From positions 62,001-126,000 of the forward strand of contig NZ_JWMA01000044.1 in assembly GCF_000812465.1 (NCBI RefSeq): a stretch of DNA of 64,000 nucleotides, in the 5' to 3' direction. The notes under the pieces were generated by a model, which did no database searches, was not told where the DNA came from, and saw only the letters and a list, made by a program, of their open reading frames with translations. The position numbers were made by a program, and so were the translations under genes. Numbering within the stretch: position 1 is the first letter of the stretch; every line of letters begins with the position of its first letter. Positions 44,582 to 52,753 of this stretch are shown here, piece after piece. Origin of the DNA: Cupriavidus sp. IDO (lineage in GTDB: Bacteria; Pseudomonadota; Gammaproteobacteria; Burkholderiales; Burkholderiaceae).

Positions 44582-47019
44582 ACGGCACCTTGTGGGACAG
44601 CAGATTCCGGCGCGTGCTGTATCGCGTCGTGGCAGGCGTCATCGTCTTTCTTGCGCTGGTGCTGGTCGGCCTGCTGGCCGGCGCCTCGGCCAACACGGAA
44701 TTCTTCGATCGCTATTTCACGCTGCTGTTCAAGATCAACCTGATCGTCGGCGTGTTGCTGGTCCTGACCATCGGCGCGCTGGCGCTGACGTTGTGGCTGC
44801 GGTACCGGCGCGGCAAGTTCGGCACGCGCCTGATGACCAAGCTGGCGGTGTTCTTTGGCGTGGTGGGCGTGCTGCCGGGCGTGCTGATCTACCTGGTCTC
44901 GCTGCAGTTCGTGTCGCGCAGTATCGAGTCGTGGTTCGACGTGCGCGTGGAGACTGCGCTCGAAGCGGGCCTGAACCTGGGGCGCTCCACCATCGACACC
45001 TCGCTGGCCGATCTGCAGGGCAAGGCGCGCCTGATGGCCGAGCAGCTCAGCGGCGCATCCGGCATTGCCACCTCGCTGCAGCTCAACCGCCTGCGCGAAC
45101 AGTACGGCGTGGAGGAGGCAGCGATCTTCACCGGCAGCGGCCGCGTGCTGGCCACCGCGTCGAACAGCTATGCCACGCTGGTGCCCGACCTGCCGTCCGG
45201 CGTGCTCGCCGAGCAGGCGCGCCTGGCAGGCGGATATGCGGCTGTCGAAGGCGGCACGGATCCGGCCGTCGACGGACAGCGTCCCGAACGTGTCGACAGC
45301 AGCCACTTGTATCGCCTGCGCGTGATCATTCCGCTGGGTACCGCCACCGGTGCCGAAGCCACCGCAACGGCCGCAGCCAGCGCCCCGGGCGCACCCCGCA
45401 TGGCGGCGCCGAAGCCGCGCTGGGCCGGCTCGGGGCTGTCGGTGGAGCGTCGCCCGGAAGATTCGCCGTCGAGCGGCTTCGGCCTGGTGGGCGAGACCGT
45501 GCGCGAGGAACGCTACCTGCAGGTCGTGCATCCGGTGCCCGCGGTGCTGGCGCGCAATGCCGATGAAGTCCAGCGCGCGTACCAGGAGTACCAGGAAAAG
45601 GCGCTGGGCCGCACCGGCCTGCGCAAGATGTATATCGGCACGCTGACGCTGACACTGTTCCTGGCCGTCTTCATCGCGGTGATGCTGGCGCTGCTGCTGG
45701 GCGGCCAGCTTGCGCGGCCGCTGCTGATGCTGCTGCAGGGAACGAAAGAGGTGGCCGAGGGCGATCTCTCGCCCAAGCGCGAGCTCAAGAGCCGCGACGA
45801 GCTAGGCATGCTCACGCAGCAGTTCAACCAGATGACCCGCCAGCTCGCCGAAGCGCGGCTGGCCGTCGAGGAAAACCGCACGGCGCTGGAGCAATCGAAG
45901 GCATACCTGGAAAGCGTGCTGCAGAACCTCACCGCGGGCGTGCTGGTATTCGACCGCCGCTTCGTGCTGATCACCGCCAACCCCGGTGCCGAGCGTATCT
46001 TCCGCCAGCCCTTCGGCGCGGTGCTGGGCCTGCCGGTCGATCATATTCCCGGCATGGGCCCCTTCGGCGAGATTGTGCGGCAGGCTTTCTCCGAGCAGAA
46101 CACCAGCGAAGTGCTGGGCGGCGCCGAGCACTGGCAGAAGCAGATCGAGCTGCCGCAAGGCCACGAGGAACAGCCGCTCACGCTGCTGGTGCGCGGCGCG
46201 CGCCTGCCCGGCGGCGAACGCGACGAGCCCGGCTACGTGGTGGTGTTCGACGATATTTCCGATGTGATTTCCGCTCAACGCTCGGTGGCGTGGGGCGAAG
46301 TCGCGCGACGCCTTGCACACGAGATCAAGAATCCGCTCACGCCGATCCAGCTGTCGGCCGAGCGGCTGCAGATGAAGCTCTCGCCCAAGCTCGAAGGCAG
46401 CGACGCCGATGTGCTCAAGCGCGGCGCCGCGACCATCGTCAACCAGGTGGCCGCCATGAAGCGGATGGTCGACGACTTCCGCGACTACGCGCGCACCCCG
46501 CCCGCGGTGCTGCAGTCGCTGCAGCTCAACAGCCTGGTGGCGGACGTGCTGCATCTGTACGGCATCGACGATCCCGCCGTGCACGAACATCCGGTGATCC
46601 ATGCGTCGCTGGATGCCGACCTGCCCGAGATCAAGGGCGATCCGACCCAGCTGCGCCAGGTCATCCACAACCTGCTGCAGAACTCGCAGGACGCCGCAAC
46701 GGAGAACGTCGCCGCCGGTAGGGGCGCGCCCCATATCGCTCTGCACACCGAGACTGTAGAATACAAAGATTCTGCCGGCGAAAGCCGTCAGGCCGTCAAG
46801 CTAACCATTGCGGATAACGGTCCCGGTTTCGCGCCACGCATCCTGAGTCGTGCGTTCGAGCCGTATGTGACCACCAAAGCCAAGGGCACGGGTCTCGGGC
46901 TTGCAATGGTAAAAAAGATCATTGACGAACACGGCGCGCGCATCGAACTGCGCAATCGCATGGAAGGCAGCGAGCATGCCGGTGCACTGATCTCGATCCT
47001 GTTCGTTAAACTGGCATAG
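44578..47019 (+). CDS. ntrY: Nitrogen-regulation-type sensor histidine kinase NtrY
   Basis: The 813-residue protein has several N-terminal helices (about 15-115), a periplasmic domain (about 115-350), helix (about 358-380), HAMP (PLLMLLQGTKEVAEGDLSPKREL), a PAS domain (about 445-550), the acceptor H581 in RRLAHEIKNPLTPIQLSAERL and a HATPase (NLLQNSQDAA, DNGPGF, GTGLGLAMV). NtrY senses an envelope or redox/nitrogen signal and phosphorylates NtrX. It overlaps the DUF4390 gene by 4 bp and precedes ntrX by 52 bp. Confidence 0.94.
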   Translation: MNGTLWDSRFRRVLYRVVAGVIVFLALVLVGLLAGASANTEFFDRYFTLLFKINLIVGVLLVLTIGALALTLWLRYRRGKFGTRLMTKLAVFFGVVGVLPGVLIYLVSLQFVSRSIESWFDVRVETALEAGLNLGRSTIDTSLADLQGKARLMAEQLSGASGIATSLQLNRLREQYGVEEAAIFTGSGRVLATASNSYATLVPDLPSGVLAEQARLAGGYAAVEGGTDPAVDGQRPERVDSSHLYRLRVIIPLGTATGAEATATAAASAPGAPRMAAPKPRWAGSGLSVERRPEDSPSSGFGLVGETVREERYLQVVHPVPAVLARNADEVQRAYQEYQEKALGRTGLRKMYIGTLTLTLFLAVFIAVMLALLLGGQLARPLLMLLQGTKEVAEGDLSPKRELKSRDELGMLTQQFNQMTRQLAEARLAVEENRTALEQSKAYLESVLQNLTAGVLVFDRRFVLITANPGAERIFRQPFGAVLGLPVDHIPGMGPFGEIVRQAFSEQNTSEVLGGAEHWQKQIELPQGHEEQPLTLLVRGARLPGGERDEPGYVVVFDDISDVISAQRSVAWGEVARRLAHEIKNPLTPIQLSAERLQMKLSPKLEGSDADVLKRGAATIVNQVAAMKRMVDDFRDYARTPPAVLQSLQLNSLVADVLHLYGIDDPAVHEHPVIHASLDADLPEIKGDPTQLRQVIHNLLQNSQDAATENVAAGRGAPHIALHTETVEYKDSAGESRQAVKLTIADNGPGFAPRILSRAFEPYVTTKAKGTGLGLAMVKKIIDEHGARIELRNRMEGSEHAGALISILFVKLA

Positions 47020-47071
47020 TCAACATGGCGGTCCAACTCCGGAACGCTACGGTGGGGTTAAGAGGGGAAGT

Positions 47072-47785
47072 ATGGCAACCATCCTCGTAGTCGATGACGA
47101 AATGGGAATCCGGGAACTGCTCTCGGAGATCCTCAGCGATGAAGGCCATGTGGTCGAGGTCGCGGAAAACGCTCAGCAGGCGCGCGAGTATCGCGCGGGT
47201 GCCACCCCGGATCTCGTGCTGCTCGATATCTGGATGCCCGATACCGACGGCGTCAGCCTGCTCAAGGAATGGTCGGCGCAAGGCCAGCTCACGATGCCTG
47301 TCATCATGATGTCCGGTCACGCCACCATTGACACGGCCGTCGAGGCAACCAAGATCGGTGCCCTGAATTTCCTTGAGAAGCCGATCGCGCTGCAGAAGCT
47401 GCTGTCGGCAGTGGAGCAGGGCCTCGCACGCGGCGTCGAACGTCCACGCGCGGCACCGGCCACGGCAGCAGCGCCTGCCATATCGCCTGTCGCCGAGCAC
47501 GGATCGGAGCAGGCCGCTGCCGCCGAAGCGTCAGCGGAAGCTGCGCCCAACGGCAGCCCCGCCCGCCTGCCCGAGGCGGAAATGCACTTCTCGTTCGACA
47601 TGCCGCTGCGCGAAGCGCGCGACCTGTTCGAGCGCGCCTACTTCGAGTATCACCTGCTGCGCGAACACGGCAGCATGACCCGTGTTGCCGAGAAGACCGG
47701 GCTGGAGCGTACCCATTTGTACCGCAAGCTCAAGCAGCTCGGCGTGGAACTGGGCCGCAACAAACCCGAGCCCGCCGAGCAATGA
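47072..47785 (+). CDS. ntrX: NtrX-type response regulator lacking the AAA+ domain
   Basis: The 237-residue protein has a receiver domain (1-120) with D52 in LVLLDIWMPDTDG and K103 in NFLEKPIAL. An Ala/Pro-rich linker (about 125-175) and a Fis-type helix-turn-helix (about 195-232: TRVAEKTGLERTHLYRKLKQLGVEL) follow. Classic NtrX has a central sigma-54 AAA+ domain of about 240 residues with GAFTGA; it is absent, and no frameshift is seen, so it cannot drive sigma-54 polymerase. This short form appears to be standard in this bacterial group. It is co-transcribed with ntrY. Confidence 0.9.
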   Translation: MATILVVDDEMGIRELLSEILSDEGHVVEVAENAQQAREYRAGATPDLVLLDIWMPDTDGVSLLKEWSAQGQLTMPVIMMSGHATIDTAVEATKIGALNFLEKPIALQKLLSAVEQGLARGVERPRAAPATAAAPAISPVAEHGSEQAAAAEASAEAAPNGSPARLPEAEMHFSFDMPLREARDLFERAYFEYHLLREHGSMTRVAEKTGLERTHLYRKLKQLGVELGRNKPEPAEQ

Positions 47786-47805
47786 AGCAGTGACGCGTCG
47801 GGCGC

Positions 47806-47834
47806 TTGACCAACGCAAAAAGCGCTGTTATAGT
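47806..47834 (+). promoter_or_regulatory. Promoter of tRNA-Phe
   Basis: TTGACC (47806-47811) and TATAGT (47829-47834) are separated by exactly 17 bp and the tRNA starts 11 bp after the -10 box. This is close to the sigma-70 consensus. Confidence 0.75.
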
Positions 47835-47845
47835 TTCGCTTCTTT

Positions 47846-47921
47846 GGCCCGGTAGCTCAGTCGGTAGAGCAGAGGATTGAAAATCCTTGTGTCGGCGGTT
47901 CGATTCCGTCCCAGGCCACCA
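47846..47921 (+). tRNA. tRNA-Phe (GAA)
   Basis: The 76-nt sequence folds as a tRNA: D arm with GCTC/GAGC, anticodon loop TTGAAAA (anticodon GAA, Phe), T arm with TTCGATT and an encoded CCA end. The acceptor stem has one C-A mismatch at the fifth pair (GGCCCGG against CCAGGCC) and the T stem has a G-T pair; otherwise it is regular. Its own promoter and terminator flank it. Confidence 0.95.
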
Positions 47922-47927
47922 GAATTG

Positions 47928-47957
47928 AAAAGCCCGACTCGAACGAGTCGGGCTTTT
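47928..47957 (+). terminator. Terminator after tRNA-Phe
   Basis: AAAGCCCGACTCG and CGAGTCGGGCTTT pair around a short AA loop and are followed by a T-run. It closes the tRNA transcript. Confidence 0.9.
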
Positions 47958-48210
47958 TGCTTTCTGCGTTCCCTTCTTCTGCGCTCTATTCTCCTGCCTC
48001 GTCCCTCAGCCAGCACGCACGTGACAAACACATGTCCGCAATGAACGTCGTGCGGCACCAACAGTCCCGGCCGGGCTAACCCAGATCTAAAAATCTTCTA
48101 CTTGGCGGCCGATATATGTATCTCTACGATTGCCTGACGTAGCGGAGTAACGGGCCAGCGCGCGCGCATAAGCGCGCAGCCCTGAATCAGGGTGTCCTAC
48201 AGGGGTCAAT

Positions 48211-48699
48211 ATGAAAACGCTAACTGAGGCCGGGGCCGCCTGGCCTGAGCTCGAAGCCAGCGAACGCGGGATCTGGAAAAGCACGATCGCCGCCGCCAGC
48301 CAGGCGCTAGGCGCCGCGAGCCGCGTGCAGCAAGCGGTCGGGCAGACGCTGAAGCTGCAGCGAAAGATCCGCGACCTGCGCGACGAGCTGCACAAGATGG
48401 AGGCCGAGCGCGACGTCTATCGCGAGCTCCATGCCCGCACGGTGGATGAGCTGCACCAGGCGGTGGATCGCAGTCCGGCCGAGATCAAGCGCCTGCGCGC
48501 GGAGACCGAGGCGCTGCAGATTCGTCACCGCGCCTACAAGCTGCTGGTCCAGCATTATGCCCGCCTCGGCGTGAGCATCGATCCGACAGTGTTCTCCGAG
48601 CAGCGCAGCCGCGTGCAGCAGCACATCCTGTTCCAGCGCCGCAAGGGCATTCCCGTTTCGCAGATCACCGTCGACGATATCGCGTTCCTGCTGCGATAA
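48211..48699 (+). CDS. Coiled-coil protein of unknown function
   Basis: The 162-residue protein has no signal and no membrane segment. Residues about 45-105 form a strong coiled coil (KLQRKIRDLRDELHKMEAERD...), then a basic helical part and an ending ITVDDIAFLLR. An ACAGGGG ribosome site precedes the ATG. I do not recognise a family. It lies 290 bp after tRNA-Phe and next to a decayed diguanylate cyclase fragment, so this short stretch may be acquired or remnant DNA. Codon use is normal, with clear coding-like composition, so I think it is real. Confidence 0.65.
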   Translation: MKTLTEAGAAWPELEASERGIWKSTIAAASQALGAASRVQQAVGQTLKLQRKIRDLRDELHKMEAERDVYRELHARTVDELHQAVDRSPAEIKRLRAETEALQIRHRAYKLLVQHYARLGVSIDPTVFSEQRSRVQQHILFQRRKGIPVSQITVDDIAFLLR

Positions 48700-48712
48700 C
48701 GTGCCGGCGTTG

Positions 48713-48899
48713 TCATGCCGTCGGGGCCTGGGACCCGCCGGCATCCTCGCTCGCGTGAACGCTGTCGTCGTTGACGACACGGTTGCGGCCGTGCGTCCTG
48801 GCGTCATAGAGGCGGCGGTCCGCGATCGCAACAGGGCTTGGGGCATGATTTCGCTATCGGTGCGGCCTCGGCCACGCCGACGGAGATGGTGAAGGCCCC
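48713..48899 (-). pseudogene. Remnant of a GGDEF (diguanylate cyclase) C-terminus
   Basis: On the minus strand, three short frames in order rebuild the end of a GGDEF domain: FTISVGVAEA, then DSEIMPQALL, then ADRRLYDARTHGRNRVV followed by a short tail and a stop at 48713-48715. The matches TISVGVAE and ADRxLYxAKxxGRNxV are family signatures. Two frameshifts separate the parts and the catalytic GG(D/E)EF half is missing, so it is a non-functional relic of about 190 bp. Confidence 0.7.
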
Positions 48900-48978
48900 G
48901 CACACCCGGCAATAGCCACGCCTGCATTACCATGGCATTGCCGCCCCACGCGCCTTCCTACCCCTGCCCCTGCCCGCC

Positions 48979-49599
48979 ATGTTCGATATCCAGAACTACT
49001 ACAGCTTCCTGCTCGCCATCCTGGTCTTCCAGTTGATCCCCGGCCCCGGCACCATCGCCATCCTCAATGCGACCGCGCGCAACGGCATCGGCGCCGGCAT
49101 GGGCGCGGTAACGGGCACCCTGCTGGGCGACCTCACGTACATGATCGCGGCCGTGGCCGGGCTGGCGGCGGTGATGAAGGCCAATCCGATGCTGTTCCAC
49201 GGCCTGCAATGGTTCGGTGCGGCCTACCTGTGCTGGATGGGGATCCGGTTGCTGCGCGCACGGATCTCGTCCGTCCCCGCGGCGCCCGAGCCGGAAAAGA
49301 CGGCGCGGGTGTACCTGCGGCAGGGCCTTGCCGTGAGCCTGACCAATCCGAAGGTGATCCTGTTCTTCGTGGCCTTCTTCCCGCTGTTCCTGCGCCCGGA
49401 TTCGCCGCCGGTCACGCTGGCGGCCATGATGGTCCATGTCACGCTGATCAGCTTCCTGTACCAGGCAGGGCTGGTGCTGGCGGGCAATGTGATCGCGCGC
49501 AGGCTGAAGGCGCTGCCGTTTGCACGCAAGGTTGCGACCCGGCTGGCCGGCGTCGCGCTGGTGGGCTTCGGTATCAGGCTGGCGGCGAGCAACCGCTGA
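48979..49599 (+). CDS. LysE-family amino-acid exporter
   Basis: The 206-residue protein has about six helices and family blocks FLLAILVFQLIPGPGTIAILNAT, FGAAYLCWMGIRLLRA and LTNPKVILFFVAFFPLF. It should export an amino acid or similar cation. It is distinct from the copy at 40544. It is a single gene downstream of the GGDEF relic. The substrate is unknown. Confidence 0.9.
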   Translation: MFDIQNYYSFLLAILVFQLIPGPGTIAILNATARNGIGAGMGAVTGTLLGDLTYMIAAVAGLAAVMKANPMLFHGLQWFGAAYLCWMGIRLLRARISSVPAAPEPEKTARVYLRQGLAVSLTNPKVILFFVAFFPLFLRPDSPPVTLAAMMVHVTLISFLYQAGLVLAGNVIARRLKALPFARKVATRLAGVALVGFGIRLAASNR

Positions 49600-49863
49600 G
49601 CACGGATTCGATACTTGCCGTCCATTCACAACAACCTGGCAGCGCATTGACGGTGCGGGGGAAGACGCGGAACACTGCGCGCTCGCGCATCAAGCGCGGA
49701 GCCAACCGTATTCCACCCCCGATCGAGGCGTCGTCTCAGGCGACGTTGAACATCTGCCGCTGCCAGCCTTTCCTCCTGTCTTTCCCGCGCTGAATCCGTG
49801 CCGCGCCATGTGGCACTCGTCCATTCGCGCGATCCCGTCTTCATGCCGCACGGAGGCGCAGCA

Positions 49864-50610
49864 GTGAGTACGCTCGCGCGCCGGCTGGTAGCCGAAGGAC
49901 TGGGTACGGCGCTGCTGGTGGCCGTGGTGGTGGGCTCGGGCATTCGTGCCGAGCGGCTGGCGGCCGGCGATATTGCACTGGCGCTGCTGGCCAATTCGCT
50001 TGCGACCGGAGCAGGACTGGTGGCCTTGCTGGTGTCGCTGGGCCCAGTATCGGGCGGGCATTTCAATCCGGTGGTAAGCCTGTCGGCGCTGGTGCAGGGA
50101 GCGCTGTCGCCGCGGGATGCGCTGCGCTACGCGCTGGTGCAGATCCTCGGCGGGATGGCCGGCGTGCTGGCTGCCCATGCGATGTTCGGCGAGCCGGCGC
50201 TGGCGTGGTCTGGCCATGCGCGCACCGGCGCACCGATGTGGTGGAGCGAGTTCCTGGCCACCTTCGGCCTGGTCGGCGTGGGCATCGGCACGCTGCGCAG
50301 CCGGCCGGGGCTGGTGCCGTTCGTGGTGGCTGGCTATATCACCGCGGGATACTGGTTCACGTCGTCGACGTCGTTCGCCAATCCGGCGCTGACCATCGCC
50401 TGCGCGCTGACCGATACCTTTACCGGCATCCGTCCGGTGGACGTGCCGGGTTTCGTGCTGGCGCAGATCGGCGGCGGACTTAGCGCGACGCTGGTGTTCC
50501 ACTGGCTGTTCCGCCAGCAGGCGCCGGTGCGCACGGGCTCAGCCGCGGGAACCCCCGGCAAGTCCGCATGGCGCAGGCCCGGGGAACCGGCGGCTACCAG
50601 CGCCGATTGA
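49864..50610 (+). CDS. Aquaporin-like MIP-family channel
   Basis: The 248-residue protein has six helices and two pore half-helices: HFNPVVSLSALV (NPV instead of NPA) and FANPALTIACAL (NPA). A start of LVAEGLGTALLVAVVVGSGI is typical of bacterial MIP proteins. The NPV change and a small selectivity region suggest a solute channel such as arsenite or glycerol rather than strict water, but this is a guess. The GTG start is chosen because GGAGG lies before it; an ATG 21 bp upstream is an alternative. The 3' end overlaps the convergent porin-like gene by 17 bp. Confidence 0.85.
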   Translation: MSTLARRLVAEGLGTALLVAVVVGSGIRAERLAAGDIALALLANSLATGAGLVALLVSLGPVSGGHFNPVVSLSALVQGALSPRDALRYALVQILGGMAGVLAAHAMFGEPALAWSGHARTGAPMWWSEFLATFGLVGVGIGTLRSRPGLVPFVVAGYITAGYWFTSSTSFANPALTIACALTDTFTGIRPVDVPGFVLAQIGGGLSATLVFHWLFRQQAPVRTGSAAGTPGKSAWRRPGEPAATSAD

Positions 50611-52264
50611 GCTGGACGCCGAAGATCGAGCCGCTGGTCTGGGTGGCCCAGGCGTCGGCCGGCGCGGTAAAGGCGATGCCCTCCACGTCGCTGGCGCGGC
50701 TGTAGGTATAGAACGCGCGCAGGTTGGCGTTGCCGGCCGATTTGCCCAGCGTCAGCGTCGGCGCCACCGTCAGTGCGGTACGCTGGCCGCCCGCCCCGAA
50801 CCCGGACGAGATCTGGTCGTGCGCGACTTCGAATGTCAGCCTGAACTGGTCGCTGGCCACGTAGGCCGGCCGGATGCGGGTGGCAGCCCACTGCAGCGTA
50901 CCCACCGGCGAGCGGTCGAGCTGCAGGCTGGACTCGACCGATCCGCCAATTCCCGAGCGGCCCTTCCATTCCAGCGATTCGGCCACGCGCATGCGCGACA
51001 GCGCCGGGCCCATGCCGGAATAGCCGGTCATGGCCGCGCGCGAACCCGAGCCGAACTGCAGGCCCAGCCGGTTGGTGCCGGCCAGTATGCCTTTCTGCTC
51101 GTGCAGGGCGGACGCCCACCACGCGCCGCCGTCATCGGCCAGCGTGGGCTGGGCCTCGACCCGCGTGAAGCCGAGCTGAACCGATCCCTTGTCGTTGGTC
51201 TCGATCGGCGCCGTGCGCACCGAGTGATAGCTGGGCAGGTTCGCCCCGTTCTGGTCGTTGCGGGCCGTGTACTGGTAGTTGAAGCCGACGCCCCCGATCA
51301 CGCGCGCATTGTCCACGCCAAAGCGCATGGCCGCGGAATTGGGCGGGAGCAGGCCGGACGACATCAGGAACGGCGAGCTGTCGCGGCGGCCGGCCCACAT
51401 GGTGGCGCCGTCCAGCACCGAAAGGCCGCTCACAGCCGTATAGAACTGCGGTACCAGCGCATAGGGGTCGACAGCGGCAGGGCGGCCATTCACCGAAGTG
51501 GCATCGGTACCCTTGGCCTGCGCGACCAGCATGACCTGGGCGCCGCCGTCGAGGTCGAGCACGGATTCGCGGATCTTGACCTCGCCCGTGCTGCTGCAGG
51601 CCAGTCCGTGGCCGATGCCGGTGGATAGCGCGCCGCCGGCACAGGCGCGCATCGTAGCGTCCCGATCTTCCGCGGCGGCACGGCCGCTGTAGCTCAGGCG
51701 CCAGACGGAATCGACGGCCGCATCATCGGCCGGCAACTGGGACCGCAGGACCGGCGGTGCATCCGAGGGCGGGGCATCCGCGTCTGCATTGCCGGCAGCT
51801 GATTCTCCGGCCACCTTCGGCTGTACGGGCTCGGCCTGGAACTCGCCCAGGCGCGGCGGAAACAGCACAACTGGCGGAGGGGGTGGAGGAGGCGGTTCCG
51901 GCGGCCCGACAAAGGCGTCTTCGGCAGCCGTTGCGGCTACGGTGGCCGGCGCGGCGCCGGGTACACTTGCCGGCGCCGCCGGGACAGGTGCACCGGCAGT
52001 CAGTCCGGCGCCCGCAATCAGTGCCGCCAGCGGGTCTTCCTGTGGGGCTGCGGAGTCAGCCTTGGACACCAGCCGGGCAGGTGCGGTGGCGGCAGCCGGC
52101 GCGGCCACTGTCAGCCCTGTGCCAGGCCCGATACGCGGTGGCTCGAGGCCAGACGGCGTATTCTGCGCCGCGCACGCACCGAGCCCCCAGGCCGCCAGAA
52201 CGGCAAATCCGAGACGGCGGCGGGGCAGGCGGCGAGGAAGGGCGGTAAGGGTTACTGGCAACAT
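50594..52264 (-). CDS. Outer-membrane porin-like lipoprotein (maltoporin-like barrel)
   Basis: The 556-residue protein has a lipoprotein-type signal (GFAVLAAWGLGAC, lipobox Cys about residue 31), then about 150 low-complexity Ala/Pro residues including EPPPPPPPPVVLFPP. A C-terminal half (about 240-556) of alternating strands follows, with DGATMWAGRRDSSPF resembling LamB-type carbohydrate porins, and the protein ends in aromatic W as outer-membrane barrels do (SIFGVQLNRRW). A lipid anchor plus proline linker plus barrel is unusual. It is a single gene, convergent with the aquaporin-like gene. Family placement is moderate; the solute is unknown. Confidence 0.65.
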   Translation of the reverse strand: MLPVTLTALPRRLPRRRLGFAVLAAWGLGACAAQNTPSGLEPPRIGPGTGLTVAAPAAATAPARLVSKADSAAPQEDPLAALIAGAGLTAGAPVPAAPASVPGAAPATVAATAAEDAFVGPPEPPPPPPPPVVLFPPRLGEFQAEPVQPKVAGESAAGNADADAPPSDAPPVLRSQLPADDAAVDSVWRLSYSGRAAAEDRDATMRACAGGALSTGIGHGLACSSTGEVKIRESVLDLDGGAQVMLVAQAKGTDATSVNGRPAAVDPYALVPQFYTAVSGLSVLDGATMWAGRRDSSPFLMSSGLLPPNSAAMRFGVDNARVIGGVGFNYQYTARNDQNGANLPSYHSVRTAPIETNDKGSVQLGFTRVEAQPTLADDGGAWWASALHEQKGILAGTNRLGLQFGSGSRAAMTGYSGMGPALSRMRVAESLEWKGRSGIGGSVESSLQLDRSPVGTLQWAATRIRPAYVASDQFRLTFEVAHDQISSGFGAGGQRTALTVAPTLTLGKSAGNANLRAFYTYSRASDVEGIAFTAPADAWATQTSGSIFGVQLNRRW

Positions 52265-52753
52265 GCAACTTCAGCACCGGAGTATGGCAAATGGCAATCC
52301 TCCGGAAGGGCTCTGTTTTTATCAGCCGCACAATTTGACTGCAAGCCGGGTTACAAAATCCATCATCGTTTTCGTCTTCTCACAATACGAAAACTCCGAA
52401 ACGAAATCTCTCCGGTGCAACCGCTCCGGTGTTCGGCAGGACACGGCGAAATGGACACAAATCCGGCGAAAGACTAGCGAAAACCCGCACTTCCGCATGG
52501 CCCCGTGCCGAAAGGGTCACCGCTATAATCGGCTGGCTTGTCTTTCGGATAAGACAGCCCTGGCCTGTTACGAACCGGTGTCACCGCACCTGTCAGGCAC
52601 TTCAGGGTCCCACCGCAATGGCCCCCGTCCGTAACAGGCTCAGCGTTGCGCACCGCTTCCGTATCCCGGCGGCGGCGCGTCACGGTCTGGCAAGTGGCGT
52701 CATGGCGCCTGCGCCTGCATCCGCACCAATATCTATAACGAGGAGAAGTCGAG
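52265..52753. promoter_or_regulatory. Divergent gap between the porin-like gene and the TRAP binding protein gene
   Basis: This 489-bp stretch has a TATAAT hexamer at 52524-52529 without a good -35 partner. It also has an inverted repeat, GCCTGTTACG (52563-52572) with CGTAACAGGC (52630-52639), that could fold in a long leader or bind a regulator. No gene is evident. Confidence 0.4.
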
